Assembly: GCF_003286085.1 (NCBI RefSeq)
Contig: NW_020825298.1
Location: forward strand, 1,736,001-1,800,000
Direction: 5' to 3'
DNA length: 64,000 nucleotides
Source: Drosophila persimilis
Taxonomy: Eukaryota; Arthropoda; Insecta; Diptera; Drosophilidae
How positions within the stretch are numbered: the stretch's first letter is position 1; every line of letters begins with the position of its first letter. The position numbers and the translations under genes were made by a program. Below the pieces are notes generated by a model. That model was not told the origin of the DNA, made no database searches, and saw nothing but the letters and a program-made list of their open reading frames with translations. Below are positions 1 through 12,056 of the stretch, piece after piece.

Positions 1-3000
1 TTGAAATGCAGGGACAGAGAGGGCTTAGCTGCTTAAAGGCTTAAACAAGCAGAATTTAAAATTTAACATAATAAATATTCAAAAAGCATAACTATAAAAC
101 AAGTGACAGCTATTAATGTTTCAGTTACTTTTCTAGGACATTGCAAAATCGGCTCCTAATCATTCACCCTTGGAAAACCACAGAAATTTGATTGAGCTCT
201 ACTTTTTTTCAGACATCCATGTGTATCGGGTATCGAAGATTCGCATCTTTTGTGGACGTAAACGTTTATTTGTATTTTTGATAATTCGCTTGAGCCTTGT
301 TAAGGCTCCTTATATATAGCGTGTGCATATGTGTGCTGTGTGCTTGTGTGGTTGTGTGCCACCTCATCATCAACTCATCCTGCCACACCGACATCATGCA
401 ACCACTTGAATCTGGTGTTGCTGCTGGTGTTTGTATTTGCCATGCCATTTGCTGGAGAAATTTTTCTTGATTGCCTTGCCTTCAGCATTTGCTTGTTTTT
501 CGCTTATGCGTCGTCATTTTTCTTTTGGACCTGTTTCCTTTTCTCCATTTTCCTCCGATTCCTCCGATTCTCCTTTTTCCCCTGTCAACCATTCCCATTT
601 CCATTCACATACCCAGACTCATCTATAGCCATTTCACTGGCCTTGTCTGACAGTGATTTTGACATTTCACGCGCATTTGTTTGTTATGCTTTTCTGAGGG
701 AAAGCAGGGGAAAGGTCAACATTTCCCTTTTTGCATATATATATATATGATATGCATATATACATATGTATGTCTGTAATGCATGTACGAATATATTCAT
801 AGAAGTAGTCGAGAATAGAAATAAAGGCTATGGCACGCAGGCTCATTAACATTTGCGAGGCACGTGGCTGGAATGACGCTTTCGCAGTTGCTCCCCAGTG
901 TCGCATTTTGTTTAACCAAATTGATTTTCTGCTCCACCATGCCGACAAGGAAACACGACCGGCCGCCCATCGTGCAATTTCCACTCAAAACAATTATGAA
1001 TGAATGGGCCAGCAGTGCGCTCAGCTGTTGCTGTTGAGTGGATGTTAATCTTGCTGTTAGCTAACAGCCGCAGCCTCTGAGCCTCCAGAAGAACACAGGC
1101 AGAACAGTCAGCAGTCAGTGCCACGGCCACTGGCAGGCATTCTGATTTTTAGTCCAACAACAGACGTCGAGTCGAGAGCACACACACTCCGAGAGCAGTG
1201 CGCGCATGTCAGCCGAGTTTCGTATTCGAGTCGAGTCGAGGCACCACATGGCGTATACGTGTTGCGGGGCATTCCAACGGGTGCACTGAGTCCATTATGG
1301 TCACTGGTCGAATAGAAATCCGCGTCCGAGCTCTGTAACCAGACCAGATGTGTCACTCCTACAACTGCCCGAGTCTTTGCCCGATCAGAATGTGAACAAC
1401 CATCTCCGCATCTAGGACAAATTCAATGTAAGCGGAGTGATTGAGTGGGGAGTGCTTAAAAAATAAATATTTATTCCATCTGTGATTTATGTGGCTCCAT
1501 ATAACAAAAAAAAAAAAAAAACCAAAGAGATAACAACAAAGAGATACAATGAATACCATTGACTTTATCCTATAAAATGTTTAAGATAAACAAAATAAAA
1601 AGAGATTATAAATGACAAAAACATCCACAAGTATTCAATGTAATACAATTGAATAACTGAAATATAAATTCAAGACAACGCCGTAAAAAGAACAAAAAGA
1701 ATCCTAAAACACGCAAATCAATTAAATTGAAATCGAATCAAGCATTTGACATATTTAAATTTCATGCAGAAACAAACCACGTCTGACATTCGAGTTGGAA
1801 TACTCCGGAATTCAGGGGCGAATTGCATTAGAGAATTTTTTTGCTTCAATTTCCCACGGGCACGGGATGCACGTGAAAACAGTTTTGATGGGTGCCTGGG
1901 GCTTTTATTCCGCTTCCTGTTCATATTTGGCTCACCGTTTGTCAACGCCATTTCCTCTCCACGTAGAACAGGAAGTACAGATGGTGAGAGGCCTCTCGAT
2001 TGTCTGTTTGATTTGCATACTGCTACCTGTCTGAGCTTCTATATATAGGAAAAGATCGCGCGTAAAACGTGATAAAATAAGCAGAAAATAGCTGACAAGC
2101 CGAACACCCACTTCTCCCATTACCTTTCAATCTTCAGCTTCAAACAAAAACAAAAAAGAAGGGCTATTTTTGAGCGCAGAAGTTTTCGATAATTTTCTAA
2201 TAGGCTGATTTAACGGACGCTATACACAAAACTGAATGTTCAAAAATGTATGGAAAGATTTCATGAACACCTTAAACGCATTGTCGAAGTCCTGACACTC
2301 TCCGTAAGGGTGTTCAAAAAATAAATGAAAATATTTACCGCAAAACAAAGAAAATTATCTGACCAGATGCCTGCGGCCCCAACCTCCCTGTGGGCCGTAT
2401 GAGGCGCTTGTGACAAGTGACAGTTTGTTTGTTGATTGGCCGGGACGCGGATACAGGGACTCGGAGTCGGCCTGGTCTAGTCGGGACGGGGACTGGCTAG
2501 GGTATGATCGCCCGATTTGGCCCCCTAATTTGCCTGACGCTTTTATTGTTTGTCCATGAACATGGCGTCATTATCTTTTGTATTTGTATTCTTTCGTTTG
2601 GTTCGTTTTTTCTCTCCACGTCCACGTTTGTTTGCACGCACTTTTACCGTGTTTACTCGGCCGTAACATAAACTAATTGAAACATTCTTTTGGACAACAC
2701 AGCCACTGGCCGTATACTTATTATAAAGCTCGGGGCGTGTCACGTTTGTAGCAATCATTGCGGCGCCATTCATTGGGAACCCACTCACGTGCACTTGCAG
2801 TGCACTTGCCTTGGTTTGGCTTTTACCGTTACCTTTCACCTTAACTTTCACCTCTGTTTCGCGCCGAGATTCTGCTGGGGCTCTGCTGTCATTTGGCACT
2901 TGGTGTCGACGTTGGCGGCACTCAATGCCAGCCGTGAAGCCACCAACTGAAACAACAAGGCGGTCTCCCAGTAGTCCTCATCCGTCATACTTGCGGCCCC

Positions 3001-6000
3001 GAACCGAATGCGGTGGAGACGCGCGGAATGACTGACGGAATGAGTGACTGAATGAGTGAGTGCCCTGGGCGGCAACTTGTTTACCTGCCTGTGTTTTAAT
3101 GAAATGCAAATGCAAACACAAGTAGTAGTATGCACAGTGGAACGGATACCATTGCAATGTGCTCGCAATTGTTGACATATGAATTTCAAAGATTTAGTGT
3201 CCTTCAATCTAAGAACACGCCATATGATCATAAAGTTATAGATACATATATTTACTAATTAGAAGAATAATATCCAAGCGTATATGTTACGAAAGATCGA
3301 TCGAGAAACGGTATATTGTTAAAAATATGATCACAATGGGCTTTTGCACAAACAAATACTCTATTTTCCATTCCACGTGCACGTAGAGTAAATGGATGAA
3401 AAACCTCCCACAGTGCGCTCACATGAAGGTAATTTTTCTTGGCAATGCCTGTAATGGCACTTAGCCGTAATAGGGTTACTGTTATTGCCAGGGAGCCGCA
3501 TTCATTTTGTTTCTGTCCCTGATTTGCTACGCAAACACTTCAATTTCCGTGACAGCTGACAATTTGCCGCAATTGCACATTGCAATGCAATTAGATTTAA
3601 TAAATTTCCAAGCCGCATTTTGCCATGAAAAGTCTGCCGCATTAAATGTGTATTTATCATAATTTTATTCATGTTAGACTCGATTTTGATGTGCAGGATG
3701 TTCTTGAGTGTTAGACCATCCTCTCCATCCTACCGCATAAATAAATTGGTAAGAAATTTTCTTTACGACAAGGTTGCGGGCGTTCCCTTCCGCCTTTCTG
3801 GCAACCGGATGTATTTCCCATCGAGGCCATAAAAACTGATTTGTGAATAATTTCAAAAACTCCAGAGATTGACAGTCCAAAGTGCTCTGGATTTTGATTT
3901 AAAACTCATTTTATGCATACATCAGGTTTATGGCACGGCATTAAACTAAATACTCGACATCGTAGGAGCCGAAGGTGTGGGAGGAGCCAATTGAACGTGA
4001 CAAACTTATGAAAAGTGCTCAAACATGTCCCAGTAATGCGGTAATATGCTGGGAAATCGAAAGCTGAGGCATAAAAAATGGGACAAGGAGTGTAATAGTC
4101 TTAAGGGAACATAAGACTCACGAAAGGCAGGACCTACTATATATACATACATATATCTTATTATATGGCATTTATATATATCAGCTGTGCATTTCCATAT
4201 AGACCACTAGTACAGACGTTTAGACACCATTGGCTTTGAGTTGGGCAAAGTTCTGCTTCTTCATTTGATTGTCTCTTAATTTGCATTCAAATGGACAAGT
4301 TTTAATTTACTTAAGAGCTTATTGCCTTTTAGGAAAGTATGGTCTTAAAGTAAACTATGAGCTTATACAAAATTGTACTCCTAGTTAGATAATTATTTAT
4401 ATTTGTGCTAAGACATCGTCTTTCCGAAGTAAATTACGAGTGCAAATCGTTCTTACAATGGATTTAAATGCATTCTCAAACGGATTCCAGTATTTTTAAT
4501 TGCAACACACTCTTAAATAATCCATTTCGACAGTCAAAGAATCAAGTTTCTAAAAGTACATCAGAATACGCGTATCCTCAATTTACTTTCCTTGAAAAGT
4601 TTTCCAATTCACTTATTTCATTAACTTGATTCATCGAAAAATGAGTTGGGAAACTTCCCCGAAATGGTAATCAACTTGCATTGATTGCTCTTTTTAGTCT
4701 GGTCCGGATTCCGCTTCATCTTCATTTCCAGCTTCGGATTGCAAGGATCCTGAATCCCTGACCAAAAGCAACGACAACTCTTTGGTAACATATCACTCAA
4801 CGCAACTTTTCACCGAAGCCCCATCCCCCTCAGCAACGGCATCGGCCTCAGCGCCGACCGACCCCTGCGAAAATGAATAACTTGTGAATTTCTTTGAAAA
4901 TGACTCGCACAAAGCGAAAAAGAACGTATACGAGTAGAAGGAAGTTTCCTTTTGCCGCTCGTTTGACATGCAGAAAAGGTCGCAGGGCAGCGCACAACAC
5001 TTGAATTTAATTAAAACAGATTTTGGCTTGTAAACTTTTAAGCTACACAAGCTGCTCCGGATAGCTGCAGTCAGCTGGTTAAGGAGTATCCGAAAGACAA
5101 CCCGAAGGGATATCTTTAAATACACATTATGAGGCTTAATCAAAATTCATTTGCAACTTTTTGGAGACGAAAGTTTGGTCAGACGGCTGCTATAATCATT
5201 GGCTATCATTGGCTGTTTATACACACTCGAACTCCCTTTGATTTATGCTGATTTCTCAATTTTGTTTTTCCTTCTGCTGGTTTTTCCGACGCGACTCGGG
5301 CTGTCCCGACTGGTCTGGCATTTTCATTAATTTATTACGGCCAACGGCAACTGATTTCACTTTAATTCAATTTATTTGCCAATACACAACAACAACAGCC
5401 ACAAGATATAGTATTTATTTCATGCACACGATTCCGATGTCGACAACAGCCCAAGGGCCATGTCAGGACAAAGTCACTTAACTGCTTATCTCCCCGGATT
5501 CATCGTCGAAACTAAGCCAAATCTGGCCGAGATGGAGGGGGCGTGGCTTTCTGCTGTATGCTGGAGGTCTGTGTCTGGGTCTGGGTCCGTGTCGAGTCGT
5601 CACGCATTCGAATTGTATGAACGACAAATTCATTATAATTTCGCCCCAGAGGAGCAGGAGCAGGAACTGCTCCCTTAACGAGTCCTCCACGGCTCTGGGA
5701 TCTCTCTGAGTGCGTGCGTGCCATGACATACGCCAAGCGAATTTCCACTCCTCTTGTGGCTTCTGTACTGGTAGAACACTCAGAGATATTACCCCCCACA
5801 CATCACACATACTGAGGTGCTTCCTGATCCAATATGAAATCGGTTTAAATGCGCCCCAATGTGTCGTTCCTGGATTATGATTGCGAATGTTTATGGCTGC
5901 CAGCGAGGGTTGATCCGAATTCAATGTTTACATTTCGAGTGCGCCATATCTGTATGTTTATTTCGTAAGAGTGTAAGGAAAATGGAGAGAAAAGAATAAA

Positions 6001-6795
6001 CAGCTGTGAAGAAGACTACCTTGTATCCAAAAAGTTCTGCAATTCCAGATATTCCATTCTATCCTTTAAGCAAATAGAATATAAACTATAGTCAAACGCT
6101 TGCACAATTATTTAAACATACACAGATCAGATCGTGCATACAAAAATATGTGTGCAAGTCTCCAGAATAATAGTTTTTGTATGAATGAGCGAGCAAAGGA
6201 AGAGAAAAATGCCTCTCCTTTCATGCACACACAATGTGCCTTTGGCCATGGGCAACAAAAAATTCGTTATGCAGCACCAGAAAATCACTGAAAAATGGTG
6301 CTCTAAATTTTCGTCTTAGTCTGCTCTTTTTTAAAGAAAAAAGTGGAATAAAACCCCCAGTTACTTGTTCATGTGTGTAAATGGGAGCATTTTGGGCCCT
6401 GTCATTTTTATGGCCCTTTAAGTTTATGTCGAGTAATTCTCGGTTGAAAGGCGAATCTCGAGAGTGCGGCCAAGCGTGGCCAAGACGATGAACGTTTTGT
6501 AGGTGTCGAAAAGCAGCATTAAAAGCCTTTCTGTGGTCTTGACAGCGGTTATTGAGTTTATTAATTACTTAATCATTTTAGACTATTCAATTTGAAAGCT
6601 TTAGAAGGGCATGGCTGGTCACCTGAATTTATGGGCAACATTTAAAATGTTATGTAGTCAGGTAATGATTTCTTCAAGGAACACACAAAATTATCTCTGC
6701 ACAGCCTATTTAAATGGATTGACTAATAATTTTCCTGGAAAGTGTGTTTAAAAATGCTGGCAATAATCTTGTTTATGGAGTCATAAAAATTAGCT
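1..6795. other. Intergenic DNA, no supported gene
   Basis: I see no reading frame here with both coding character and splice or start signals. The stretch holds AT-rich unique sequence, short CA/TA runs (for example near 740-770 and 4138-4160) and several chance frames of 60-150 codons that overlap each other on both strands. A GC-richer segment at about 1020-1330 with repeated GTCGAG and GAGCA words could be a promoter or first-exon region of an unseen gene, but nothing ties it to one. Confidence 0.5.
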
Positions 6796-6801
6796 TTTAT
6801 T
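6796..6801 (-). terminator. Poly(A) signal of the TAF12-like gene
   Basis: AATAAA on the minus strand lies 18 bp past the stop codon of the TAF12-like gene. More A/T-rich AATAAA-like words lie close by, so the exact signal used is not certain. Confidence 0.5.
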
Positions 6802-6818
6802 TTATGATTTTTACAATT

Positions 6819-7070
6819 TTAATGTTTAGATTTGGACTGTTGAGAAGATTTTTTGGGAACCTTTATGTTGTATTCCCGGTCGAGGGTGCGCTCCAAGACA
6901 TCTTTGCTTATCTGCTGATAAGGGTTGAGGCACGCCTTGACCATCTTTTCGCAGACATCCTCCACAAAGTTATCAGCCATTTTGGCAAACAGATCCAAAG
7001 CGTGATCATCCATTGAGGACATTGGGTCGATGGCTTTGACAAATTTAAGAAGATTCTCCTTGCTGACAAT
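6819..7070 (-). CDS. TAF12-like histone-fold protein (rye-like), exon 2
   Basis: This is the second coding exon of a 127-residue protein, CDS = complement(join(6819..7070,7124..7255)). Residues 45-127 are encoded here. They form a TAF12-type histone fold: a first helix (KENLLKFVKAI), a long central helix containing the family signature MADNFVEDVCEKMVKAC (canonical TAF12 has ADDFVEDV at this place), and a third helix ending EREYNI-like as DREYNIKVP. TAF12 pairs with TAF4 in TFIID and SAGA. Drosophila also has rye, a short, diverged, testis-specific TAF12 paralogue acting with the other testis TAFs in spermatocytes. The tail after the fold is short and basic (KKSSQQSKSKH), and the divergence from canonical TAF12 is why I prefer rye. 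Splice acceptor: TTTTTTCGCAG before ATTGTCAGC. Intron of 53 bp, phase 0. Confidence 0.85.
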   Translation of the reverse strand: MVSKENLLKFVKAIDPMSSMDDHALDLFAKMADNFVEDVCEKMVKACLNPYQQISKDVLERTLDREYNIKVPKKSSQQSKSKH

Positions 7071-7123
7071 CTGCGAAAAAAATTCGTTTTATTATCATTT
7101 AATAATAAGTACACGCTACTCAC

Positions 7124-7255
7124 ATCGCTGCCGATTTCGCATGATTCGTCACGGGCACTGAGGTCATCGCCGGTGTCATCGCTGGACAGTTCGACGATCA
7201 CATCCTCTGGCTCATAAGAGTCGACGCTCTCGTCAGAGGAGTAAATGTCGTCCAT
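7124..7255 (-). CDS. rye: TAF12-like histone-fold protein (rye-like), exon 1
   Basis: This is the first coding exon, 44 codons, ending exactly at a codon boundary before the donor GTGAGTAG. The start ATG at 7255 is preceded by GAAAC, an acceptable fly start context, and is the only ATG upstream in this frame. The encoded N-terminus is strongly acidic (MDDIYSSDESVDSYEPEDV, then more Asp/Glu/Ser) and lacks any fold I recognise. Acidic, low-complexity N-termini replace the long glutamine-rich region of canonical TAF12 in short paralogues. Assigning the symbol rye is an inference from length and divergence. A search against fly TAF12 and rye would settle it; a canonical TAF12 best hit would refute it. 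Confidence 0.8.
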
Positions 7256-9920
7256 GTTTCAATGAATTAATTACAGGTAGGTTATCGTCCATGTAAACTG
7301 ATTGGGGAGAGCAACAGCTAGAACTAGTTGGAAATTATAAGGTCCTCGAAGTGAAATTGATACATCTGGAGCCATTGCATACTTATTGGGGCATACCTCT
7401 CCTTAGACTTGAAACTTTCTTTTGGTGCGTTGGCTTTCTGAACTCTTTTCCCTCTGGCAGTGCCATAAATAAAAGTTGTAAGTCGCGCTCTCCGCACCTG
7501 AATGGCAGGTCCGCATTGTTGCCGCAGTTTCCCTTTTCCGCTGCGGCTTTTCCTTTGGCCTTTCCCGCTACTTCACTTGTTCGTGAATTGCGCTTTTGAT
7601 TTATGTCCTGTTCCTGTTCTTCGTTTCACATGCTTCTCTTGCAAATAAATATCAAAAAGCAACAAATTGTGGCCCTGCTATAAACGACCTCTGCTTAAGC
7701 CTCAGAATCTGGCAGACGGTGACGACGGCGACGACGACGACGATGTCGCACTTGGAGCTTAATTTTATGCCAGACCTAGTTCGGGGGCAAGGCCAACACG
7801 TGCCCAGGTGTCCTGCCAGCCTATTATGCTGTTTGTTCTTTTCGCACAAACCAATGAACAGTGGGAAAAACAACGAACATTTTGGATACAATATTTGTGA
7901 TTTGAAGTATAAGAATCAAAGTAAGAAGCAAATGTAAAGAATGTTTAAAGATCTATAAATGAACTAAAGGAAAGCTGTAACCTAGTATTTATCCATCCGT
8001 ATCTAATCTAAAACTACAATTTTCTTGAAACGGTTTTACCTGTAAGATTTTAACAGAGTTCTAGAAGTTTCCTAAACGATTAATTTTCTCCTAGAACACC
8101 AAGACCCCGAGGACATACTATGGACTGTTTAAGTGAACCCAGTTTGTATGAAAATTTGTATTCTAATCTCTTTATTGTTTAACCCATAGTAACATATTTT
8201 ATTACTGTCTAAAATTGTTTGCCGTTATATTTTGTTTCGCATTGCATACTTGGGAGATGCTTCTGGGTGTCCTCGGCTTAATAAAGTCGTCTACTTAAAG
8301 CCAACGACAATGACTTTGTGCGTATGTCGCTAGTCAGATGTAGGGACGGAGGAGGACGATGTGGACGCCCCTTTGGCCATGTGTCACACATCCGCATCCG
8401 GTGTTGGCATTGGCATTAGGCCGACCGTGCCCCTGCCGCGGTTCCACCCTGGCGTCTGTCGTTTGCCGTTTCCGGCATGCGACTCTTTTATATCGTAGGT
8501 TTTATTTGCTCTGTGCACTCTTCTGCCACTGCCATAGCCACAGCCATTTTTGCCTGAATTTTTGTTTCATATTTTGGTCTGTGGTCTTTTTTGCTTAGCA
8601 CAAAAAGTAAAAGCATTTGCTTTAAGTGTTCCAAGTGCCATAAATTGCACTTTGTCAGGGCCTTTAATCGCTCAAGGCCCCCAATCAGACAGCCATTGTG
8701 ACTATTTTGAATAGAATCCTGTCCGGTTGAAAGAGGTTAACTTCCTCTAGGAAGCATGACTAGCACATGGAGAGTATGTATGTATTGGAACGTAGAATGT
8801 AGAATTTGTCACTTGTGCGGTGCTGACTTTAGTTTTTGGTCAACCCTTTGAATTTGGAGCATGGATAGTGGGTTCCCTATAGAAAACTATGGCATATCGT
8901 GAACGAATTTTAAATTTTCATGAAATCAAGTATTTTTTCAGTACAAAATGATTCGGGCCTTATCAAAATTGTAATTATCATTTTATTTTTAATTTGGTTT
9001 GTACCAAAATCACTTAAGTGGTTTGTCTTTCATACTTCCATTCTACTCCTTGCAAAGAACAAGCTTTGGAATAAACTTCTTAACAGTTTTCCAGCTTTTG
9101 CTCTCTAAAAGTTTGTCCCACACCCACATAATCGTACGAGTATCATATGGATAAAGAGGCCATGAATGTTTCACCCACTTTCTTTTTATGAAGTGCTAAT
9201 TTGCTGTCGTTGTTGGTATATAAAAAATGAGGGCGTAAGTTGCCAAAATGTTTGAATTAATCACACAGTTGTCAAAATTATTCAAATGTCTTTTATGCCA
9301 GAATGTGAATATGAATGTGGGTGTACAGACATGAATAGTTAATACCAATGCCATGGCATTTCCGGTCCTGTGGCTCAGGCTGCCTCCTACCGACTGGCTG
9401 ACTGTCTGACTGTCTGTATCTCTGTTGGTATGTTCCCGCCCCAGCTTTATATATTGCATGGGTGTAATAAAGCTAATGAGTTTCTGCCATGTCTGGCCCA
9501 GTCTCAGTCCTGAACCCGGACCTGGGACCCAGACAGAGGCTAATTCCCAGTCGGTGGCAACATGCACTCGCATTTGCAGGCTTGCTGCCATTAAGAATGG
9601 TTTTATTTTACATGATTATGGCATTTTGCTGTTATGTATTTTACATATGAATAATGTATGCCTCGTATTCAGGATCGGAATCAGAATCACAATCCGAGAC
9701 AGAGTCACAGTCCCACAATTCTCATTATAAACTTTTGCCACACGCTGTAGCTGGGGGCTCAATTGTATACGTATACGCCTCGTGTCTGCCATTGAAATTG
9801 ATTTAAATCGGAAGAAAGACACTCTCTTGAAACACACACAATTTAACAGAACTTCCATCTGCATCAGATTCGCATTAATGTTTCGTAAATGCAAAGAAGC
9901 AACGCATTTAAATTTTTTTT
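7256..9920. other. Intergenic DNA, no supported gene
   Basis: This is the 5' flank of the TAF12-like gene on one side and the 3' flank of a tentative minus-strand gene on the other. The only structure I noted is a GACGAC/GGCGAC trinucleotide run near 7715-7745. Frames on either strand stay under about 130 codons and lack coding-like composition. The promoter of the TAF12-like gene must lie just right of 7255, but I see no TATA box or clear initiator. Confidence 0.5.
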
Positions 9921-9926
9921 TTTATT
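9921..9926 (-). terminator. Candidate poly(A) signal, minus strand
   Basis: AATAAA on the minus strand, followed by an A-rich run, lies about 125 bp past the stop codon of the tentative terminal exon at 10147-10052. Its position is what a short 3' UTR would need. Confidence 0.35.
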
Positions 9927-10051
9927 TAAGTTTTTTAATTACACTTAACGGTCGCCGAGAACGGTGGCAAACCGGAATGGAAACGAGGTAGAGGAAAAGG
10001 AGCAGAAATCCTTTAATAGTCGTGGCGCCATTTCGTCGGCAGCATCGTCGC

Positions 10052-10147
10052 TTAATCCTTTCGCGGCATATTTTCCAACGCGTCCCGCGACTTAATGAGG
10101 CACATTTCCATGCCGAGCACGCGGCTTTCCATCTCCTCCTGCCACAG
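10052..10147 (-). CDS. Tentative terminal exon of an unrecognised minus-strand gene
   Basis: An acceptor (TTTGGCCGTAG) is followed by 31 codons and TAA. The peptide begins LWQEEMESRVLG and continues as a charged, probably helical segment to MPRKD. About four fifths of its codons end in G or C, which is typical of fly coding exons and unlike the surrounding AT-rich DNA. A poly(A) signal follows at 9926-9921. Upstream in the same frame there is a stop, so the exon must join one further up. The phase-0 exon ending at 11078 fits, giving a strand-rich stretch that runs into this helix. The join is a guess. I do not recognise the protein. If the exon is not spliced, translation could begin at an internal ATG and give a peptide of 26 residues. 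Confidence 0.35.
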   Translation of the reverse strand: MWQEEMESRVLGMEMCLIKSRDALENMPRKD

Positions 10148-11011
10148 CTACGGCCAAAGCCAAACAATGAGTATCCTTTGCCGGAAAATGTGACTCTAAG
10201 CCAACATATACACGCACACGTCTATTGCCCTTATCTGTTGCAGTTGGCAGTACGCAGGCCGGAGATACTTTTAGTTGGCTTACAGGTTGCTAATACCCAC
10301 ATTTGTGAGGCAAGGGCATTCGACAAAATGTTTCCAGAAAATATGAAAACTGTGAACTTAATGATGGAGAATCCTCGCTTTTGGCTTAAATTTAATTTGC
10401 AAACAGGAAATTAATTTTTATTGATTCTAAACAGTAAACACTGTTAATAACCATTTGATGAGGTATGGGATAATCACAGAATAATCTACTAGAATCTGTG
10501 ATGAAATTGGTAAATTGGAACATTGACAAATATTTTATATACAAGAAAAAGAACATTTTATTGGGTATATGGTAGGCCCTATATTTAAAATCAGGATAAC
10601 AGCTGCGAAGCCTTTAAATACTTATGAATAACAAATAACTTAATTTCCAACAAAGGTTTCAACATCAAACTAAATGCCCTCTGCACTTTAAAACATTTCA
10701 ACGTTCTTCCTCTACAGATATTTGAAATGCAGCCAAAAGTGGGAAATATTTTAATGAAAGTTAATTCGATGATTGAATTTAAATTCTCTTCTTTTTTCAT
10801 AACAATTCAAATTTGATTCTGAGTGAATTTATGGAAACCTTTCCTTCGAGCTCACTGCAGGGAATATTCATGGCTATTTCTGTTGCTAAATTGAGCGACT
10901 TGACTGGTTGCAAATAAAGCACGGACTGCAGTCTTGTATCTTCATCTCTGGCAGGGCTAATAGGAAGTTTACCGCCGGTCCTAGCCTGAATCATTTGTTT
11001 GCCTTGCTTTC

Positions 11012-11055
11012 CTGCCTGACGTTGTTCAGGCAGCTTGAACAGTAATGTTCAAGCT
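11012..11055. repeat. Two back-to-back perfect hairpins
   Basis: CTGCCTGA and its reverse complement TCAGGCAG enclose a 6-nt loop (11012-11033). AGCTTGAACA and TGTTCAAGCT enclose a 4-nt loop GTAA (11032-11055). The two stems share two bases, so 44 bp form two adjacent hairpins with no mismatch. They lie just downstream of the candidate minus-strand donor at 11077. Their role is unknown. Confidence 0.8.
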
Positions 11056-11077
11056 CCGGCTGTTGCTGTTGTTTTAC

Positions 11078-11152
11078 TTTTAATGTAATTTCATCGTTAT
11101 ACATGAAAGCCAGTGTCATGGGAAAGGTTAGGCTTGCAGTTGAGAGGTTTGC
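11078..11152 (-). CDS. Tentative internal exon of an unrecognised minus-strand gene
   Basis: A strong acceptor (CTCTATTTATTTCCAG) precedes 25 codons that read ANLSTASLTFPMTLAF and on to DEITLK, then GTAAAAC as a weak donor. The segment alternates hydrophobic and polar residues as beta strands do. It starts and ends in phase 0 and so could join the exon at 10147-10052 in frame. If the weak donor is not used, the frame runs to a stop at 10991-10993, 54 codons in all. The 50-bp upstream intron (11202-11153) is close to the usual fly minimum. I do not recognise a family; the strand-then-helix layout loosely recalls the XRCC4/PAXX fold but no residue evidence supports that. Confidence 0.28.
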
Positions 11153-11202
11153 CTGGAAATAAATAGAGGAAAGAAAGCTTAAACAGACCTCATTGGTTTT
11201 AC

Positions 11203-11249
11203 CTGCACAGTGCAACAGGAAGAGTGGAATCTAATTTCATTTCGCTTGA
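11203..11249 (-). CDS. Tentative upstream exon of the same minus-strand gene
   Basis: The donor CTGTGCAG/GTAAAACC ends a stretch that, in the phase matching the next exon, reads KRNEIRFHSSCCTVQ. The frame stays open upstream to about 11270 before a TGA. The acceptor placed at 11250 (CTAAAAG, with a CTAAC-like branch site and a pyrimidine run further up) is weak, so the 5' border is uncertain. No ATG in this frame was found nearby, so further exons would be needed. Confidence 0.2.
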
Positions 11250-11795
11250 CTTTTAGTTTGACATTTCGATCAAAAGGGAAAGAAGGTCAGGATGCAGTTA
11301 GTGAAAATGGATGAGAGGTGAATGGAAGCAACCGGAAGCTGGTCGCAAAACTTGTGGCCACGTAGCAGCCAATTCAGGTGCTCAAAGGCCAATGAAGTGC
11401 TAACACCTAAAAATGCCAAAAGCGGTTCTGCTGCCAACTGTCGCATCCGGTGCGATTGTTGGCTCTATTGCGATGCCGAGTCCCCAAGCAAAAATCGATA
11501 TCAGGGCAACAAAATGCAAAACTAAAATCCATCGGAAGAACGAAGGGTAGCAAAGTGACGTACCGGAAATCGGCGGTTCAGCACAATCCCCAATCCCAAT
11601 GCCGATCCCCCAATTCCCAGTGGCTGAGGTGCCGGAAAGGCGTGTCGATGCGTTCCGGTGTCGCGAGTGGCGTGTCGCATATCGCTGGCATATATGGCTG
11701 CTACCCGCCATATTGGTTATGCAATTTGATTCCAATCTCTTTTAACCGCGCACTCACTCAACTCACTCTCAATGTTATTTGTTTTCTACTCGCAG

Positions 11796-12056
11796 ATGGT
11801 CATTGGCTCACGTGATGTGATTTGAATAGAGGTCCCGGCTAAGTGCAACAAGCTGCAATTGGCAATTTGCGTGTTGTGCGGCTTGCTTTGATGGATTTGC
11901 TCCAATCGGACGTTAGTCGGCATTAAAAATAAGGCCACTTTTCGATTGAATGCAGCAGAGGCGGCAGCAGAATCAGCCCCCGCATCAACCAACAGCACGT
12001 GCAACATCTGCAGCAGCAGCAGAAACAACGGAGGCAGCAACCGCAACAAGAACAAC
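11796..12056 (+). other. Probable 5' UTR part of the R7BP-like first coding exon
   Basis: A good acceptor (TTGTTTTCTACTCGCAG) at 11795 opens this segment, which leads into the first coding exon of the R7BP-like gene. The coding frame is blocked by TGA at 11889-11891 and has no ATG before 12057, so most of this is best read as leader. From 11892 the frame is open and codes Ala/Ser/Asn-rich sequence. If an upstream exon spliced in at the AATGCAG near 11949-11955, that part would be coding and the protein longer at its N-terminus. The promoter and any further leader exons upstream are not identified. Confidence 0.4.

Noticed and set aside
4698-4880. Possible plus-strand terminal exon of 60 codons after a CTCTTTTTAG acceptor, Ser/Ala/Pro-rich
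   Set aside because: The acceptor is good, but the peptide is low complexity, no upstream donor in phase was found and the nearest one would leave an intron of only 31 bp.
5478-5924. Minus-strand open frame of 148 codons
   Set aside because: It overlaps several other frames, has no domain or splice support, and its codon choice does not differ from the surroundings.
11273-11446. Minus-strand frame of 58 codons starting MRQLAAEPLL
   Set aside because: It looks coding-like, but it has no splice link to the tentative exons next to it and is short enough to be chance.
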